A DNA stretch of 64,000 bases, taken from G965212005 sp965212005. GTDB lineage: Bacteria; Pseudomonadota; Gammaproteobacteria; Porifericomitales; Porifericomitaceae. Of this stretch, positions 54,446 through 63,963 are shown in pieces. The translations under genes and the position numbers were made by a program. Every line of letters starts with the position of its first letter. Position 1 is the first letter of the stretch. The notes below the pieces were generated by a model. The model worked only from the letters and a program-made list of their open reading frames with translations. It ran no database searches and was not told where the DNA came from. Where the stretch lies: assembly GCA_965212005.1 (NCBI GenBank), contig OZ243038.1:248001-312000 (forward strand), given 5' to 3'.

Positions 54446-56770
54446 ATGGAGTCCGCTATCATGTCGATGCTTTCAGGGACGATCGCATTTTTCGTTGGAA
54501 TCTGTGCAGTATTGGCCTGTCCCTGGCCGCCGTCGGTAGCTTTGCTGCCGGCGGTACTGGGAATGCTGGGGCTGCTCAGCTGCTTCCTGCCCGCTGGCGC
54601 TCGCCGCCATTGCCTGCAATGGAGTCTCTGCTTTGTGGCAGGCCTGCTTTGGGTATGGTGGCGCGCCGAGTTGATCCTGGCACAAGAACTGCCTCGCGAA
54701 TTGGAAGGCCGCACCATCAGCGTCCGCGGGCGGGTGATCTCTTTGCCGGAACGCTATCCCGACCGGGTGCGTTTTGCTTTCCATGTCCTGGAGTTGATCG
54801 ATCCGGAAGGAAAACGCCGTGCCTCCCCGGGCAAGGTGCGTTTAAGCTGGTACGGGCGCACCGTGCCCATACACGCGGCAGAGCATTGGCAGTTGCGCGT
54901 GCGGCTCAAGCGGCCGCACAGCCTGGCCAATCCGGGCGGCTTTGACTACGAACGCTGGCTGTTTCAGCATCGGCTCCGTGCGGTCGGCTATGTTTATAAC
55001 CATCCAGGCAACCGCCGGCTGCGGAGCGCACCCGGCTGGAGCATTGAGCGGCTGCGGGAATCTCTCTCCAGCCAGGCCCGGCAGTTGCTGGCGGAACGTC
55101 CCGCGGCAGCCTTGCTGATCGGTTTAGGGGTAGGGGACCGCAGTGCCATTTCCCCCGAGCAATGGCGCATCCTGCGACACACCGGTACCAGTCATTTACT
55201 TGCCATCTCCGGCCTGCACATTGGCTTGGTCGCTGCCGCTGCCGCCTGGCTGGGCAGAGGCCTGTGGCGGCGGCTGGTCTATTGGCTGCCGAGACTGCCG
55301 GCGCAGCATTTCGCCATCCTGCTGGCTCTGCCGGCAGCAACCGCGTATGCGGCGTTGGCGGGCTTTTCTTTGCCGACCTGCCGTGCCCTGATTATGCTGG
55401 GAGTGGCGGCACTGGCGTATTTGCGGGGGCATCGCTTAGGATCCAGCGGCATCTTCGCCCTGGCGCTGCTGGGAATTTTACTGCTGGATCCGCTGGCCCC
55501 GATTTCCCCCGGATTCTGGCTTTCTTTCGGTGCGGTAGCGGTCATTTGGCTGAGCTTGCGGGCCCGCGGCAAGATGGAAAAGTGGCGCAGTTGGTGGCAA
55601 GTGCAATTTGCCATCTCATTGATCATGCTGCCTTTACTGCTGGCATGGTTTCGGCAATATCCGCTTTTTAGCCTGCTCGCCAATCTGCTGGCGGTACCTT
55701 GGGTGGGATTGCTGGTGCTGCCTGCCACTCTGGCGGGCTTTGCTTTGCTGCCATTGGCGCCCGGAGCGGCGCAATGGCCTCTGCAAGGAGCCGCTCTGGC
55801 ACTGGATGGTCTGTGGTTCTGTTTGCAGCAATTAACAAAATTACCGGGCTTCTTCCTGCAGCCACCCGCAGTCTCCGGAACAGCCCTGCTATTAGGCTTT
55901 CTGGGAGCGCTCCTGTTACTGTTGCCCGCCCCCGTGCTGCCGCGTGTGCTGGGCTTGGCCTGCCTGCTGCCATTGTTCTTTTCAGCGCCGAAACTGCCGC
56001 AAAATGATGCCGTCCATTTGACCCTGCTGGACGTGGGACAGGGCCTGGCAGCGGTCGTGCGTACCCGTCAGCACGTGCTGATTTATGACACCGGAGAGGC
56101 GCGCCGCGGCAGACGCAGTATCGCTGAGAGCGTGCTGATCCCCTATTTGCGATCCCATGGACTGCGCCGCGTCCACACTTTAATTATCAGCCATGGAGAT
56201 AATGATCACGCCGGGGGATTGCATGAGATACTGGACTACGCTCAGGTGGATCGTATTCTGGTCGGCGAATCGCGCCCCTCCTGGCAGCTTGACCATCAGC
56301 CCTGCCTGGACGGACAGGCATGGAACTGGGACGGGGTCCATTTCGAGTTGTTGCATCCGGAAAGAGACCAACCAGCCAGCGGAAATAACCGATCCTGCGT
56401 GCTCAAAATCAGTGCGCACGGGCGCTCCATACTGCTGACCGGAGACATAGAAAAGCCGGCGGAGCGGGAGCTGCTGGCCAGGCATCGCCAGCGCTTGCAG
56501 GCCGACGTGCTGCTGGTGCCGCATCACGGCAGCCGCACTTCCTCGTCCGTGCCTTTCATAGAGGCGGTGGCACCGCACTACGCGCTGCTCTCAGTCGGGT
56601 ATTTGAACCGCTTCCGCCTGCCCAAAAAAGATATACTAGAGCGCTATGCCCGGTTCGGCGCGAAGATTTTATCTACCGCGCAGGAAGGCATGATCGAGGT
56701 TCGGTTGAACGCCGACGGCTGGCAGATAGAGCGCTACCGCCATCGATGGCGCCGCATATGGCACCGATAG
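54446..56770 (+). CDS. comEC: ComEC/Rec2 DNA uptake channel
   Basis: A 774-residue inner-membrane protein for DNA uptake in natural transformation. An N-terminal OB-like domain (ISVRGRVISLPERYPDRVRF) leads to the competence domain with TSHLLAISGLHIGL, multiple helices, then a metallo-beta-lactamase domain (about 530-760): LLDVGQGLAAVVR, SHGDNDHAGG and LLVPHHGSRTSSS. All key motifs are intact. Divergent from the S8-like gene. Other competence genes are not in the window. Confidence 0.93.
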   Translation: MESAIMSMLSGTIAFFVGICAVLACPWPPSVALLPAVLGMLGLLSCFLPAGARRHCLQWSLCFVAGLLWVWWRAELILAQELPRELEGRTISVRGRVISLPERYPDRVRFAFHVLELIDPEGKRRASPGKVRLSWYGRTVPIHAAEHWQLRVRLKRPHSLANPGGFDYERWLFQHRLRAVGYVYNHPGNRRLRSAPGWSIERLRESLSSQARQLLAERPAAALLIGLGVGDRSAISPEQWRILRHTGTSHLLAISGLHIGLVAAAAAWLGRGLWRRLVYWLPRLPAQHFAILLALPAATAYAALAGFSLPTCRALIMLGVAALAYLRGHRLGSSGIFALALLGILLLDPLAPISPGFWLSFGAVAVIWLSLRARGKMEKWRSWWQVQFAISLIMLPLLLAWFRQYPLFSLLANLLAVPWVGLLVLPATLAGFALLPLAPGAAQWPLQGAALALDGLWFCLQQLTKLPGFFLQPPAVSGTALLLGFLGALLLLLPAPVLPRVLGLACLLPLFFSAPKLPQNDAVHLTLLDVGQGLAAVVRTRQHVLIYDTGEARRGRRSIAESVLIPYLRSHGLRRVHTLIISHGDNDHAGGLHEILDYAQVDRILVGESRPSWQLDHQPCLDGQAWNWDGVHFELLHPERDQPASGNNRSCVLKISAHGRSILLTGDIEKPAERELLARHRQRLQADVLLVPHHGSRTSSSVPFIEAVAPHYALLSVGYLNRFRLPKKDILERYARFGAKILSTAQEGMIEVRLNADGWQIERYRHRWRRIWHR

Positions 56771-57107
56771 CGAGACCGATGGTCGCGTCGCCTGTGGGCC
56801 CCGGGCACGAGGGGGTAGGAATCTCACCGTCCTTCCGTGCCGGCGCCTGCCGGCGATGGAGCGGTAATCCCGGGAGCTGGCACTGTGCGCTGGTATTGCT
56901 TGCCGGGCGTCGGTTCGTGCTCTGAAGCGTCGCTGGCAAAGCGCTTGTGAGACCTGGCTGGCTTGCACCGAGCAGCGTGGCGACGGCAACCGGTACACAC
57001 CCTGTACCGCAATGGGAACAGTAGCTTGTTGATGATGAAAGGTTTTCAGTAGACTAATGGGTAATCTGGTGGGATTTGCGGAATAACCGCGAGCGAGGCA
57101 AGAGCAG
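56771..57107. other. intergenic region between comEC and exbB
   Basis: About 340 bases. Minus-strand frames with a glycine-rich stretch (ATIGLAIGAICGAIDG) run into comEC and have no consistent start or frame; possible relic of a glycine-zipper gene, not called. Confidence 0.3.
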
Positions 57108-57728
57108 ATGCTGGAATTATTTCGGGCCGGAGGGCTGCTGATGTGGCCCATCTTACTGTGTTCCATTTTTTCAATGACGATCACCATCGAGCGTTCCTGG
57201 TCGCTGCAGCGCCGTAAAATCGCCCCGCGGCACCTGTTGTCCCGGGTCTGGTTATGGCAAAAAAACAACGATTTAAGCTATCAGCGCATCCAGGAATTGC
57301 GTGACAATTCGGCATTGGGGCGCATTTTGGCGGCCGGCCTGATGAACCGTAGCCAGCGCCGGGAAGTGATGAAAGAAAGCATCGAGGAAGTAGGGCGGCA
57401 GGTGACACATGATTTGGCAAGATTCCTCAATACCTTAGGGACCATTGCCTCGATCACGCCGCTGCTGGGCCTGCTGGGAACCGTCATTGGCATGATCAAG
57501 GTTTTCGCTGTCATTACCTCCGAAGGAGTAGGCAACCCTGCGGTGTTGGCGGCGGGGATTTCCGAGGCTCTGCTGACCACTGCCGCCGGCCTGTCGGTGG
57601 CCATCGTTACGCTGATTTTTCATCGCTACTTCCACGGCAAAGTCGATGAACTGGTGCTGACCATGGAGCAGGAGGCGCTGAAGCTGGTGGAAGTGATCTG
57701 CGGGCGACGGGAGCGGCAGTCTGGCTGA
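57108..57728 (+). CDS. exbB: ExbB/TolQ-type proton channel protein
   Basis: A 206-residue MotA/TolQ/ExbB protein with three membrane segments (GGLLMWPILLCSIFSMTI, TIASITPLLGLLGTVIGMI, AGISEALLTTAAGLSVAIV). It forms the proton channel with ExbD that energises TonB or a similar system. ExbBD next to lpxK is a common arrangement. The start has an AAGAGCAG site upstream. Confidence 0.93.
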   Translation: MLELFRAGGLLMWPILLCSIFSMTITIERSWSLQRRKIAPRHLLSRVWLWQKNNDLSYQRIQELRDNSALGRILAAGLMNRSQRREVMKESIEEVGRQVTHDLARFLNTLGTIASITPLLGLLGTVIGMIKVFAVITSEGVGNPAVLAAGISEALLTTAAGLSVAIVTLIFHRYFHGKVDELVLTMEQEALKLVEVICGRRERQSG

Positions 57729-57868
57729 TCCGATTCTGTTCCATCCGGTCACACCTGCGTCTGTCGGCATCTGTCCCGAGGAAACAATGAGACCGATGCT
57801 GACTGTATTGCCACTGCATATGCCGCGGCCCGCAGTTTGATGTTTCCGCAGCTTGGGCCTGTATCTCT

Positions 57869-58294
57869 ATGAAACTGCTGCAAAAGCGCAAAGAGAGCAT
57901 CGATCTGAATGTTACGCCTTTAATAGACGTGGTTTTTCTGCTGCTGATTTTCTTTATGGTCTCCACCTCCTTTGAACGCCAGTACCAGATTCCGCTCACG
58001 CTCCCGGAAGCGAATTCAACATCGCCCGACAAGGAACTGGATTTCATCCGGATATCTATTGATGCCAATAACAAGATATACGTCAATGGAAGGCCGGCGG
58101 AACAGGCCGACGCAGCCTCTCTCCGCCAATTGCTGGAGCAGGAAAGCCAGGATATGCCGGAACCGACCATCGTCATTGATGCAGACGAGGCGGCGCAGCA
58201 TCAATTCGTGATACGGGTGATCGATACGGCACGGCAACTTAAAATCACCAAAATCAATCTCGCCACCCAAATCGCCGACGAGGCGGGCACGTGA
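57869..58294 (+). CDS. exbD: ExbD-type proton channel protein
   Basis: A 141-residue protein: a short basic cytoplasmic start, then NVTPLIDVVFLLLIFFMVS with the channel aspartate, and a periplasmic domain ending in IDTARQLKITKINLAT. It works with ExbB. The stop overlaps the GTG start of lpxK by 4 bases. TonB itself is not encoded here. Confidence 0.93.
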   Translation: MKLLQKRKESIDLNVTPLIDVVFLLLIFFMVSTSFERQYQIPLTLPEANSTSPDKELDFIRISIDANNKIYVNGRPAEQADAASLRQLLEQESQDMPEPTIVIDADEAAQHQFVIRVIDTARQLKITKINLATQIADEAGT

Positions 58295-59346
58295 GTCACC
58301 CGATTGCAGACCTTGCTCCGGAATGGAAGGCCCCCTGGCCGATGCCGGTGCTGCGCCTGCTGGCTCAGATCTGGTATAGGGAGCATTTTTTATTTTTCCT
58401 GCTGCTACCGTTGAGTTGGCTCTATCAGGCAGTGGTAAGAGGGCGCCGGCTCGCTTATCGGCGCGGTTTGTTAGCAGTGCAGCAGGTGGGAGTTCCGGTG
58501 ATCATTGTCGGCAATCTGGTGGTCGGCGGCAGCGGGAAAACCCCGTTGACGGTCCGGCTCGTCGAGATCTGCCGGGAACTGGGCTATCGGCCCGGCATTG
58601 CCAGTCGCGGCTACGGAGGCCAGGCCCGGCGCTGGCCACAGCAAGTACGCGCCGACGCCGACCCCCTTACGGTAGGAGAAGAACCAATCCTGCTGGCGCG
58701 GCGCGCCCGATGTCCGGTTGTGGCCGATCCGGACCGAGTCCGCGCCGCTGAAGCATTACAAGAGCATTACAATTGCGATCTGGTCATTTGCGATGATGGC
58801 CTGCAGCATTTGCGCCTGGCGCGGAACATAGAGATCTCCGTGGTGGACGGGCGCCGTTACGGCAATCAGTATTGCTTGCCGGCCGGACCGCTGCGGGAGC
58901 CACTGCAGAATCTGAAACGGGTGGACATGGTGGTCAGCAGCGGGAGACGGCGATACGCCGGGGAATTCCAGATGAGGTACCAGGAGTTGGGATTGCACGC
59001 GCTGGGCGACTCTGACAGACGCTGCCGCCTGCTAGAACTGAGTGGACACCGGGTGCATGCGGTCGCTGGGATCGGTGTTCCGGAGAATTTTTTCGCGCTG
59101 TTGGAGAGAAATGGATTACGGCTCATCCGCCATCCGTTCCCGGATCACTATCGGTTTCGGCGCAAAGATATACGGTTTGCCGACAATCTGCCGATTGTGA
59201 TGACAGAGAAGGACGCGATCAAATGTGAGCCTTACGCCACCGGCGACTGCTGGTACCTGCGTATAGAGGCCAGCGTGCAGGAAGTTTTCAAATATCGGCT
59301 GCAAAAGTTGCTGGAGCGATCCGTTAATGGACAAAAAGCTGCTTGA
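58291..59346 (+). CDS. lpxK: Tetraacyldisaccharide 4'-kinase
   Basis: A 351-residue lipid A kinase. An N-terminal membrane segment (LFFLLLPLSWLYQAVV) precedes VPVIIVGNLVVGGSGKTPL, a Walker A, then RPGIASRGYGG, DDGLQHLRL and VMTEKDAIKCEPYA. It phosphorylates the 4' position of lipid A disaccharide. GTG start overlapping exbD; its end overlaps trm112 by 20 bases. Confidence 0.95.
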   Translation: MSHPIADLAPEWKAPWPMPVLRLLAQIWYREHFLFFLLLPLSWLYQAVVRGRRLAYRRGLLAVQQVGVPVIIVGNLVVGGSGKTPLTVRLVEICRELGYRPGIASRGYGGQARRWPQQVRADADPLTVGEEPILLARRARCPVVADPDRVRAAEALQEHYNCDLVICDDGLQHLRLARNIEISVVDGRRYGNQYCLPAGPLREPLQNLKRVDMVVSSGRRRYAGEFQMRYQELGLHALGDSDRRCRLLELSGHRVHAVAGIGVPENFFALLERNGLRLIRHPFPDHYRFRRKDIRFADNLPIVMTEKDAIKCEPYATGDCWYLRIEASVQEVFKYRLQKLLERSVNGQKAA

Positions 59347-59515
59347 TATCCTGGTTTGCCCGGTCAGCAAGGGACCCTTGGTCTATGACCGGAAAAAGCA
59401 GGAACTACTTTCCCGCTCCGCCCGCCTGGCCTACCCGGTCCGCGATGGGATCCCGATCATGCTGGAGGAAGAAGCGCGCCCGCTAAGCGCAGAGGAGCTG
59501 GAGAATTTGGCATGA
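59327..59515 (+). CDS. Trm112 family protein (YcaR-like)
   Basis: A 62-residue protein: LLDILVCPVSKGPLVYDR and LAYPVRDGIPIMLEEEAR. This short family lies between lpxK and kdsB in many gammaproteobacteria; related Trm112 proteins activate methyltransferases. It has only one of the cysteines of the zinc-binding forms. Confidence 0.92.
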   Translation: MDKKLLDILVCPVSKGPLVYDRKKQELLSRSARLAYPVRDGIPIMLEEEARPLSAEELENLA

Positions 59516-60294
59516 GCTTTCGCGTGGTAATCCCGGCACGCTACCAGTCCCGCCGTTTGCCGGGGAAAGTGCTGCTGCCCGTCGGGAACCTGCCTATGCT
59601 GCAGCATGTCTGGAACCGGGCCTGCGCCAGTTCCGCGCAGTCAGTGGTCATCGCCACCGATGACGAGCGCATCCAGCGGACCGCACGGGACTTTGGTGCC
59701 GAAGTGTTTCTGAGCCGCCAGCCGCATGAATCAGGGACGGAGCGGGTACGCGAGGTGGTGGATGCCTGGGCCGAACCTGACCAGGCGATCATCATCAATC
59801 TGCAGGCGGATGAGCCGCTGCTGCCGCCCGCGCTGATCAAACAGGCGGCAGAAATGCTGCAGGCCCAGCCCCGGGCAGACGTGGCCACGCTGTGCGTGCC
59901 ATTGCGGGAAAAGGCAGAGATCGAAAACCCGCACGTGGTAAAAGTGATCTGTGACCGGCAGGGCAGAGCACTGTATTTCAGTCGAGCAGCGATTCCCTGG
60001 ACACCCGACCGGCAGGCCGGCTCATTTCCCTATTGTCGGCATATCGGTCTGTATGCCTACCGGGCAGGCAGCCTGCGCCGCTTCAGCGCCTTGCCGGCCT
60101 GCACGCTGGAATGTGCCGAGCAGCTGGAGCAGCTGCGCATACTGTATGGCGGCGGCTGGATCCAGGTGGAACAGGCTCGGGTGATCCCAGCCTGGGGAGG
60201 AGTAGACACGGCAGAGGACTGGGAACAACTGCAGACCTGGCTGAAAACGGAAGCCGGCGCGGCGCAGGCTGAACTCAACGCAGCCGGTAGGTAA
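59512..60294 (+). CDS. kdsB: CMP-KDO synthetase
   Basis: A 260-residue cytidylyltransferase that activates KDO for lipopolysaccharide core. FRVVIPARYQSRRLPGKVLL, VVIATDDERI, IINLQADEPLLP and HIGLYAYRAGSLRRF are characteristic. Its start overlaps trm112 by 4 bases, and its end overlaps infA antisense by 20 bases. Confidence 0.95.
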   Translation: MSFRVVIPARYQSRRLPGKVLLPVGNLPMLQHVWNRACASSAQSVVIATDDERIQRTARDFGAEVFLSRQPHESGTERVREVVDAWAEPDQAIIINLQADEPLLPPALIKQAAEMLQAQPRADVATLCVPLREKAEIENPHVVKVICDRQGRALYFSRAAIPWTPDRQAGSFPYCRHIGLYAYRAGSLRRFSALPACTLECAEQLEQLRILYGGGWIQVEQARVIPAWGGVDTAEDWEQLQTWLKTEAGAAQAELNAAGR

Positions 60295-60493
60295 TCCTGC
60301 CTTTGCTGAGATCGTAGGGCGTCAGTTCCACAGTGACTCGGTCCCCGGTTAGAATGCGGATGTAGTGCTTGCGCATTCTTCCCGAGATATGCGCAGTCAC
60401 TACGTGTCCATTATCCAGTTCCACCCGAAAAACGGCATTAGGCAAAGTCTCGATGACTTTGCCCTCCATTTCGATATGTTCTTCTTTGGCCAT
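60275..60493 (-). CDS. infA: Translation initiation factor IF-1
   Basis: A 72-residue S1/OB-fold protein: MAKEEHIEMEGKVIETLPNA and HISGRMRKHYIRILTGD. It binds the 30S A site during initiation. It stands apart from the ribosomal operons and is convergent with kdsB. Confidence 0.97.
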   Translation of the reverse strand: MAKEEHIEMEGKVIETLPNAVFRVELDNGHVVTAHISGRMRKHYIRILTGDRVTVELTPYDLSKGRITYRLR

Positions 60494-60733
60494 CTTGGTC
60501 CGATTCCAATCGCAGCCGGATTATAGCGTATCCGGTTGTCTGTATGTTCCGCTGGTATGAGCGACCCTTTGCCCGGCAGGGCATCGCTGCTACAATACGC
60601 CGCTGTGTTTCTGCAGAGCACTGGATTATGTAGATCACTTCTTCGTCCGAAATCGGCACCGGTGGCAAGGATCAGGCAGAGGCCGTAACGATAACCCCAG
60701 ACCCTCGATCATCTGCATGAGGTTTTACCCATA

Positions 60734-60934
60734 ATGGCGGTACAGAAAAATCGAAAATCCCGTTCACGCCGAGGCATGCGGCGCTCGCATGACGCGCTCA
60801 AAACGCCCACGCTTTCCACGGACGCGCACAGCGGAGAGAGTCATTTGCGGCACTACATCAGCGCGGATGGTTTCTATAAAGGGCAACAGGTGGTAGTACG
60901 GAAAATAAAAAAGCAGGAGGAAGAACAGGACTGA
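60734..60934 (+). CDS. rpmF: 50S ribosomal protein L32
   Basis: A 66-residue L32: MAVQKNRKSRSRRGMRRSHD and HLRHYISADGFYKGQQVV. This form lacks the zinc-binding cysteines seen in some L32 paralogues. plsX, its usual follower, is absent; the upstream DUF177 (YceD) gene is also absent. Confidence 0.95.
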   Translation: MAVQKNRKSRSRRGMRRSHDALKTPTLSTDAHSGESHLRHYISADGFYKGQQVVVRKIKKQEEEQD

Positions 60935-61080
60935 GAGCCGGAGTTCCCCGGCCTGCCGTCTCCTGCAATCCCGCTTGATATGTGCATGTCTGACGGATAC
61001 TGCGGGCTGCATGCCGGCGCGCCGCAGGAGCTCGTCTCGGTGCTCTGTTGCGGCAGTCTTGCCGCAGCGCGGAACGGATC

Positions 61081-62043
61081 TTGATTTATTCCAGAATCAC
61101 CGGCACCGGCAGCGGCTTGCCACAGAATTGCGTCAGCAACGCGGAACTGGCAGAGCAGGTGGACACTTCTGATGAGTGGATCCGCCAGCGCACCGGGATC
61201 CACCAGCGTTACCTGGTCGCCGCCGGGGAAACCAGCGCTGACCTGGCTGAAATTGCCTGCCGTGAAGCCCTGCAGGCAGCCAAAGTAGCACCCGAACAGA
61301 TTGATTTGACCATCGTCGCCACTGCCACGCCTGATTATGCCTTCCCCAGCACTGCCTGCCTATTGCAGGAACGCCTCGGGATCCGCCGCACAGGAGGCGC
61401 TTTCGACTTGGAGGCAGCCTGTTCCGGCTTTATCTACGCACTGGACGTCGCGGACCGCTTTCTGCGCACCCGGGGGGCCGAAACCGCACTGGTGGTGGGG
61501 ACGGACACACTCAGCAAGCTGGTAGACTGGCAGGATCGCAGTACCTGCGTGCTGTTTGGCGATGGTGCCGGGGCGGTAGTGCTGCAGGCAACGCAGCAGG
61601 CGGGCATCCTCTCCAGTCGGCTGCACGCGGACGGGCGCGGCCAGGATTTGCTGAAAGTGCTGCCCCCGGCGCCGGGCTCGAATTCCGGGAATATCGGCCA
61701 TATTCACATGCAGGGAGGGGAAGTTTTCAAACTTGCGGTCCGCTGCCTGGCGCAGGCGGCCGAACAGGTCCTGCAAGAAAACAAATTATCCATCCCGGCC
61801 TTAAACTGGTTCATTCCGCACCAAGCGAACATCCGCATTATCAACGCGGTAGGGCGCAAGCTGGGCTTGTCCGAGCAGCAAATCGTCCGCACGATCGATC
61901 AGCACGGGAACACCTCCGCCGCCGCCATACCGCTGGCGCTGGATCTGGCCGTGCGGGATCAGCGCATCCAGCGCGACCACCTGGTGCTGTTGGCAGCCAT
62001 CGGCAGCGGCATCACCTGGGGCGCCGCATTGATGCGATTCTAG
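61081..62043 (+). CDS. fabH: 3-oxoacyl-ACP synthase III
   Basis: A 320-residue KAS III that starts fatty acid synthesis from acetyl-CoA and malonyl-ACP. Catalytic Cys in DLEAACSGF, His in WFIPHQANIRI and Asn in DQHGNTSAAAIP are intact. TTG at 61081 (IYSRITGTGS) is chosen because relatives begin there; an ATG 33 bases upstream adds unrelated residues. Confidence 0.95.
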   Translation: MIYSRITGTGSGLPQNCVSNAELAEQVDTSDEWIRQRTGIHQRYLVAAGETSADLAEIACREALQAAKVAPEQIDLTIVATATPDYAFPSTACLLQERLGIRRTGGAFDLEAACSGFIYALDVADRFLRTRGAETALVVGTDTLSKLVDWQDRSTCVLFGDGAGAVVLQATQQAGILSSRLHADGRGQDLLKVLPPAPGSNSGNIGHIHMQGGEVFKLAVRCLAQAAEQVLQENKLSIPALNWFIPHQANIRIINAVGRKLGLSEQQIVRTIDQHGNTSAAAIPLALDLAVRDQRIQRDHLVLLAAIGSGITWGAALMRF

Positions 62044-62275
62044 CCTGTTGCAGCCCCGTCCGGCACCTGCGATGGAATCGCTACAGCTTAATGGATCAGC
62101 AACGATCCCGGGTCCTGCCTGGTCGGCAGAGCGCAGCCCGGGTCAGGCCTGCCGATTTGCCGGCAATGTGCCAGTGCCCCGATCCGTTTCTGCCCCAGCA
62201 GAACGGCGTGGCTGCCATGAGTGCCGCGGAGGCCTGGAGATTACATTTCAATTCTAAATGAAGAAAAGGTATTTA

Positions 62276-63214
62276 ATGTCTAAATTTGCAGTATTTTTCC
62301 CAGGACAAGGATCGCAGTCCGTGGGCATGTTGAAGGCCTTGGCGGAACAGTACCCGCAAGTCGGCGAGACCTTCGCGGGAGCTGATCAGGAGTTGGAATA
62401 TGCTCTTTCGCACCTGGTTTGCCACGGACCCGCCCCGGAACTGAACCAGACGGTGCATACGCAGCCGGCCATGCTGAGCGCAGGAGTGGCGATTTGGCGC
62501 TGCTGGCAGCAGAGCGGGGGACCTGTGCCCGACTGGATGGCCGGGCACAGCCTGGGCGAATATACGGCGCTTTGCTGCGCCGGCGCCTTGTCTTTTGCCG
62601 GCGCCTTGCGCCTGGTGCAGACTCGTGCCCGCCTGATGCAGGAGGCCGTTCCGGAAGGGGGCGGGGCAATGGCTGCCTTACTGGGAATAGACGCAGATCG
62701 GGTACAAAATCTGTGCTCGGAACTGGCGCAGGGACAGGTGCTGGAGATAGCCAATTACAACGCCCGGAGTCAAATTGTCATCGCCGGGCATCGGGAAGCG
62801 GTGCAAAGGACGATGCAGATGGCCGGAAAAGCGGGGGCCCGCCGCTGCGTTTTGTTGCCGCTCAGCATTCCCTCACACTGTTCCCTGATGCGTCCTGCTG
62901 CCGAGAAATTCGCTCCATTCCTGCGCGAAGCGGCGCTGCAGCCTCCTCAAATTCCAGTGCTGCATAACGTGGATGCCCGGGTGCATCCTGAGCGGGAGGA
63001 GCTGCTGGCGTCATTGTGCGCACAACTCTACCGCCCGGTACGCTGGGTGGATACCGTGCGGGCGCTGGCGCAGGCCGGCGTGGAAACGGTGCTGGAATTT
63101 GGCCCAGGCCGCGTATTGAGTGGCCTGTGCCGCCGGATCGAAACCCGTCTGCAGGCTCTGCCAGTGATGGACCCTGCCAGTTTGTTACGCGCCCTGGAGG
63201 TAGTCCGCGGATGA
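62276..63214 (+). CDS. fabD: Malonyl-CoA:ACP transacylase
   Basis: A 312-residue enzyme loading malonate on ACP. AVFFPGQGSQSVGML, the active-site AGHSLGEYTAL and SIPSHCSLM (catalytic His) are present. ATG 62276 is preferred to 62258 because AAAAGG lies six bases before it. It overlaps fabG by 4 bases. Confidence 0.95.
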   Translation: MSKFAVFFPGQGSQSVGMLKALAEQYPQVGETFAGADQELEYALSHLVCHGPAPELNQTVHTQPAMLSAGVAIWRCWQQSGGPVPDWMAGHSLGEYTALCCAGALSFAGALRLVQTRARLMQEAVPEGGGAMAALLGIDADRVQNLCSELAQGQVLEIANYNARSQIVIAGHREAVQRTMQMAGKAGARRCVLLPLSIPSHCSLMRPAAEKFAPFLREAALQPPQIPVLHNVDARVHPEREELLASLCAQLYRPVRWVDTVRALAQAGVETVLEFGPGRVLSGLCRRIETRLQALPVMDPASLLRALEVVRG

Positions 63215-63963
63215 CCCGGTCCTGCTCCCTGCAAGGTCAGGTGGCACTGGTGAGTGGTGCCAGCCGCGGGATCGGCGCCGCGATTGCGACTGCCCTGGGG
63301 GAACAAGGGGCACAAATCATCGGTACTGCCACCAGCGTTGAGGGGGCCGCACATATAGAGACCCGACTGAAACAACAAGGCATACAGGCAACCGGTCTGG
63401 TATGGGATGCTGCCATGCCGGATACGCAAATGCAGCTGGGCGAGTCATTACGCTCACAGCCGGCGCCCAGCATCCTGGTCAACAATGCCGGGATCTCTCA
63501 GGATGCCCTGTTCATCCGTATGGATGAGGCGGCCTGGGATCGGGTGATTCAAGTGAATCTGACTTCCGTGCATCGATTGTCCCGATTGTGCCTGCGAGCC
63601 ATGCTCAAAGCCCGTTACGGCAGGATCATCAATATTTCCTCCGCGGCAGCACAACTGGGGAATCCGGGACAGACTCACTATGCGGCTGCCAAGGCGGGTA
63701 TACTGGGCCTGACCCGCTCTTTGGCCAGGGAATTGGCGGGCCGCCGGATCACTGTCAATGCGGTAGCTCCGGGCTTCGTGCATAGTGACATGACGGCACA
63801 ATTGTCCGAAGAACAGCAACAAGCGACACAGGCGCAGATTCCGCTGCAGCGCTGGGGCAGCCCGGAGGAAGTTGCGGCAGCGGTGCTCTTTTTGGCTTCT
63901 GACGCAGCGGGCTACATCACAGGGGAGACCTTAAACGTGAACGGCGGCTTATATATGGCTTGA
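63211..63963 (+). CDS. fabG: 3-oxoacyl-ACP reductase
   Basis: A 250-residue short-chain dehydrogenase reducing 3-oxoacyl-ACP with NADPH. VSGASRGIGAAIA (cofactor loop), LVNNAGIS, INISSAAAQLG (catalytic Ser), HYAAAKAG (Tyr and Lys) and the C-terminal ITGETLNVNGGLYM are intact. acpP would be expected just beyond the window. Confidence 0.96.
   Translation: MTRSCSLQGQVALVSGASRGIGAAIATALGEQGAQIIGTATSVEGAAHIETRLKQQGIQATGLVWDAAMPDTQMQLGESLRSQPAPSILVNNAGISQDALFIRMDEAAWDRVIQVNLTSVHRLSRLCLRAMLKARYGRIINISSAAAQLGNPGQTHYAAAKAGILGLTRSLARELAGRRITVNAVAPGFVHSDMTAQLSEEQQQATQAQIPLQRWGSPEEVAAAVLFLASDAAGYITGETLNVNGGLYMA

Noticed and set aside
56673..57012. Glycine-zipper-like minus-strand frames
   Set aside because: The glycine-rich stretch and the plausible upstream part are in different frames, and the frame runs into comEC.
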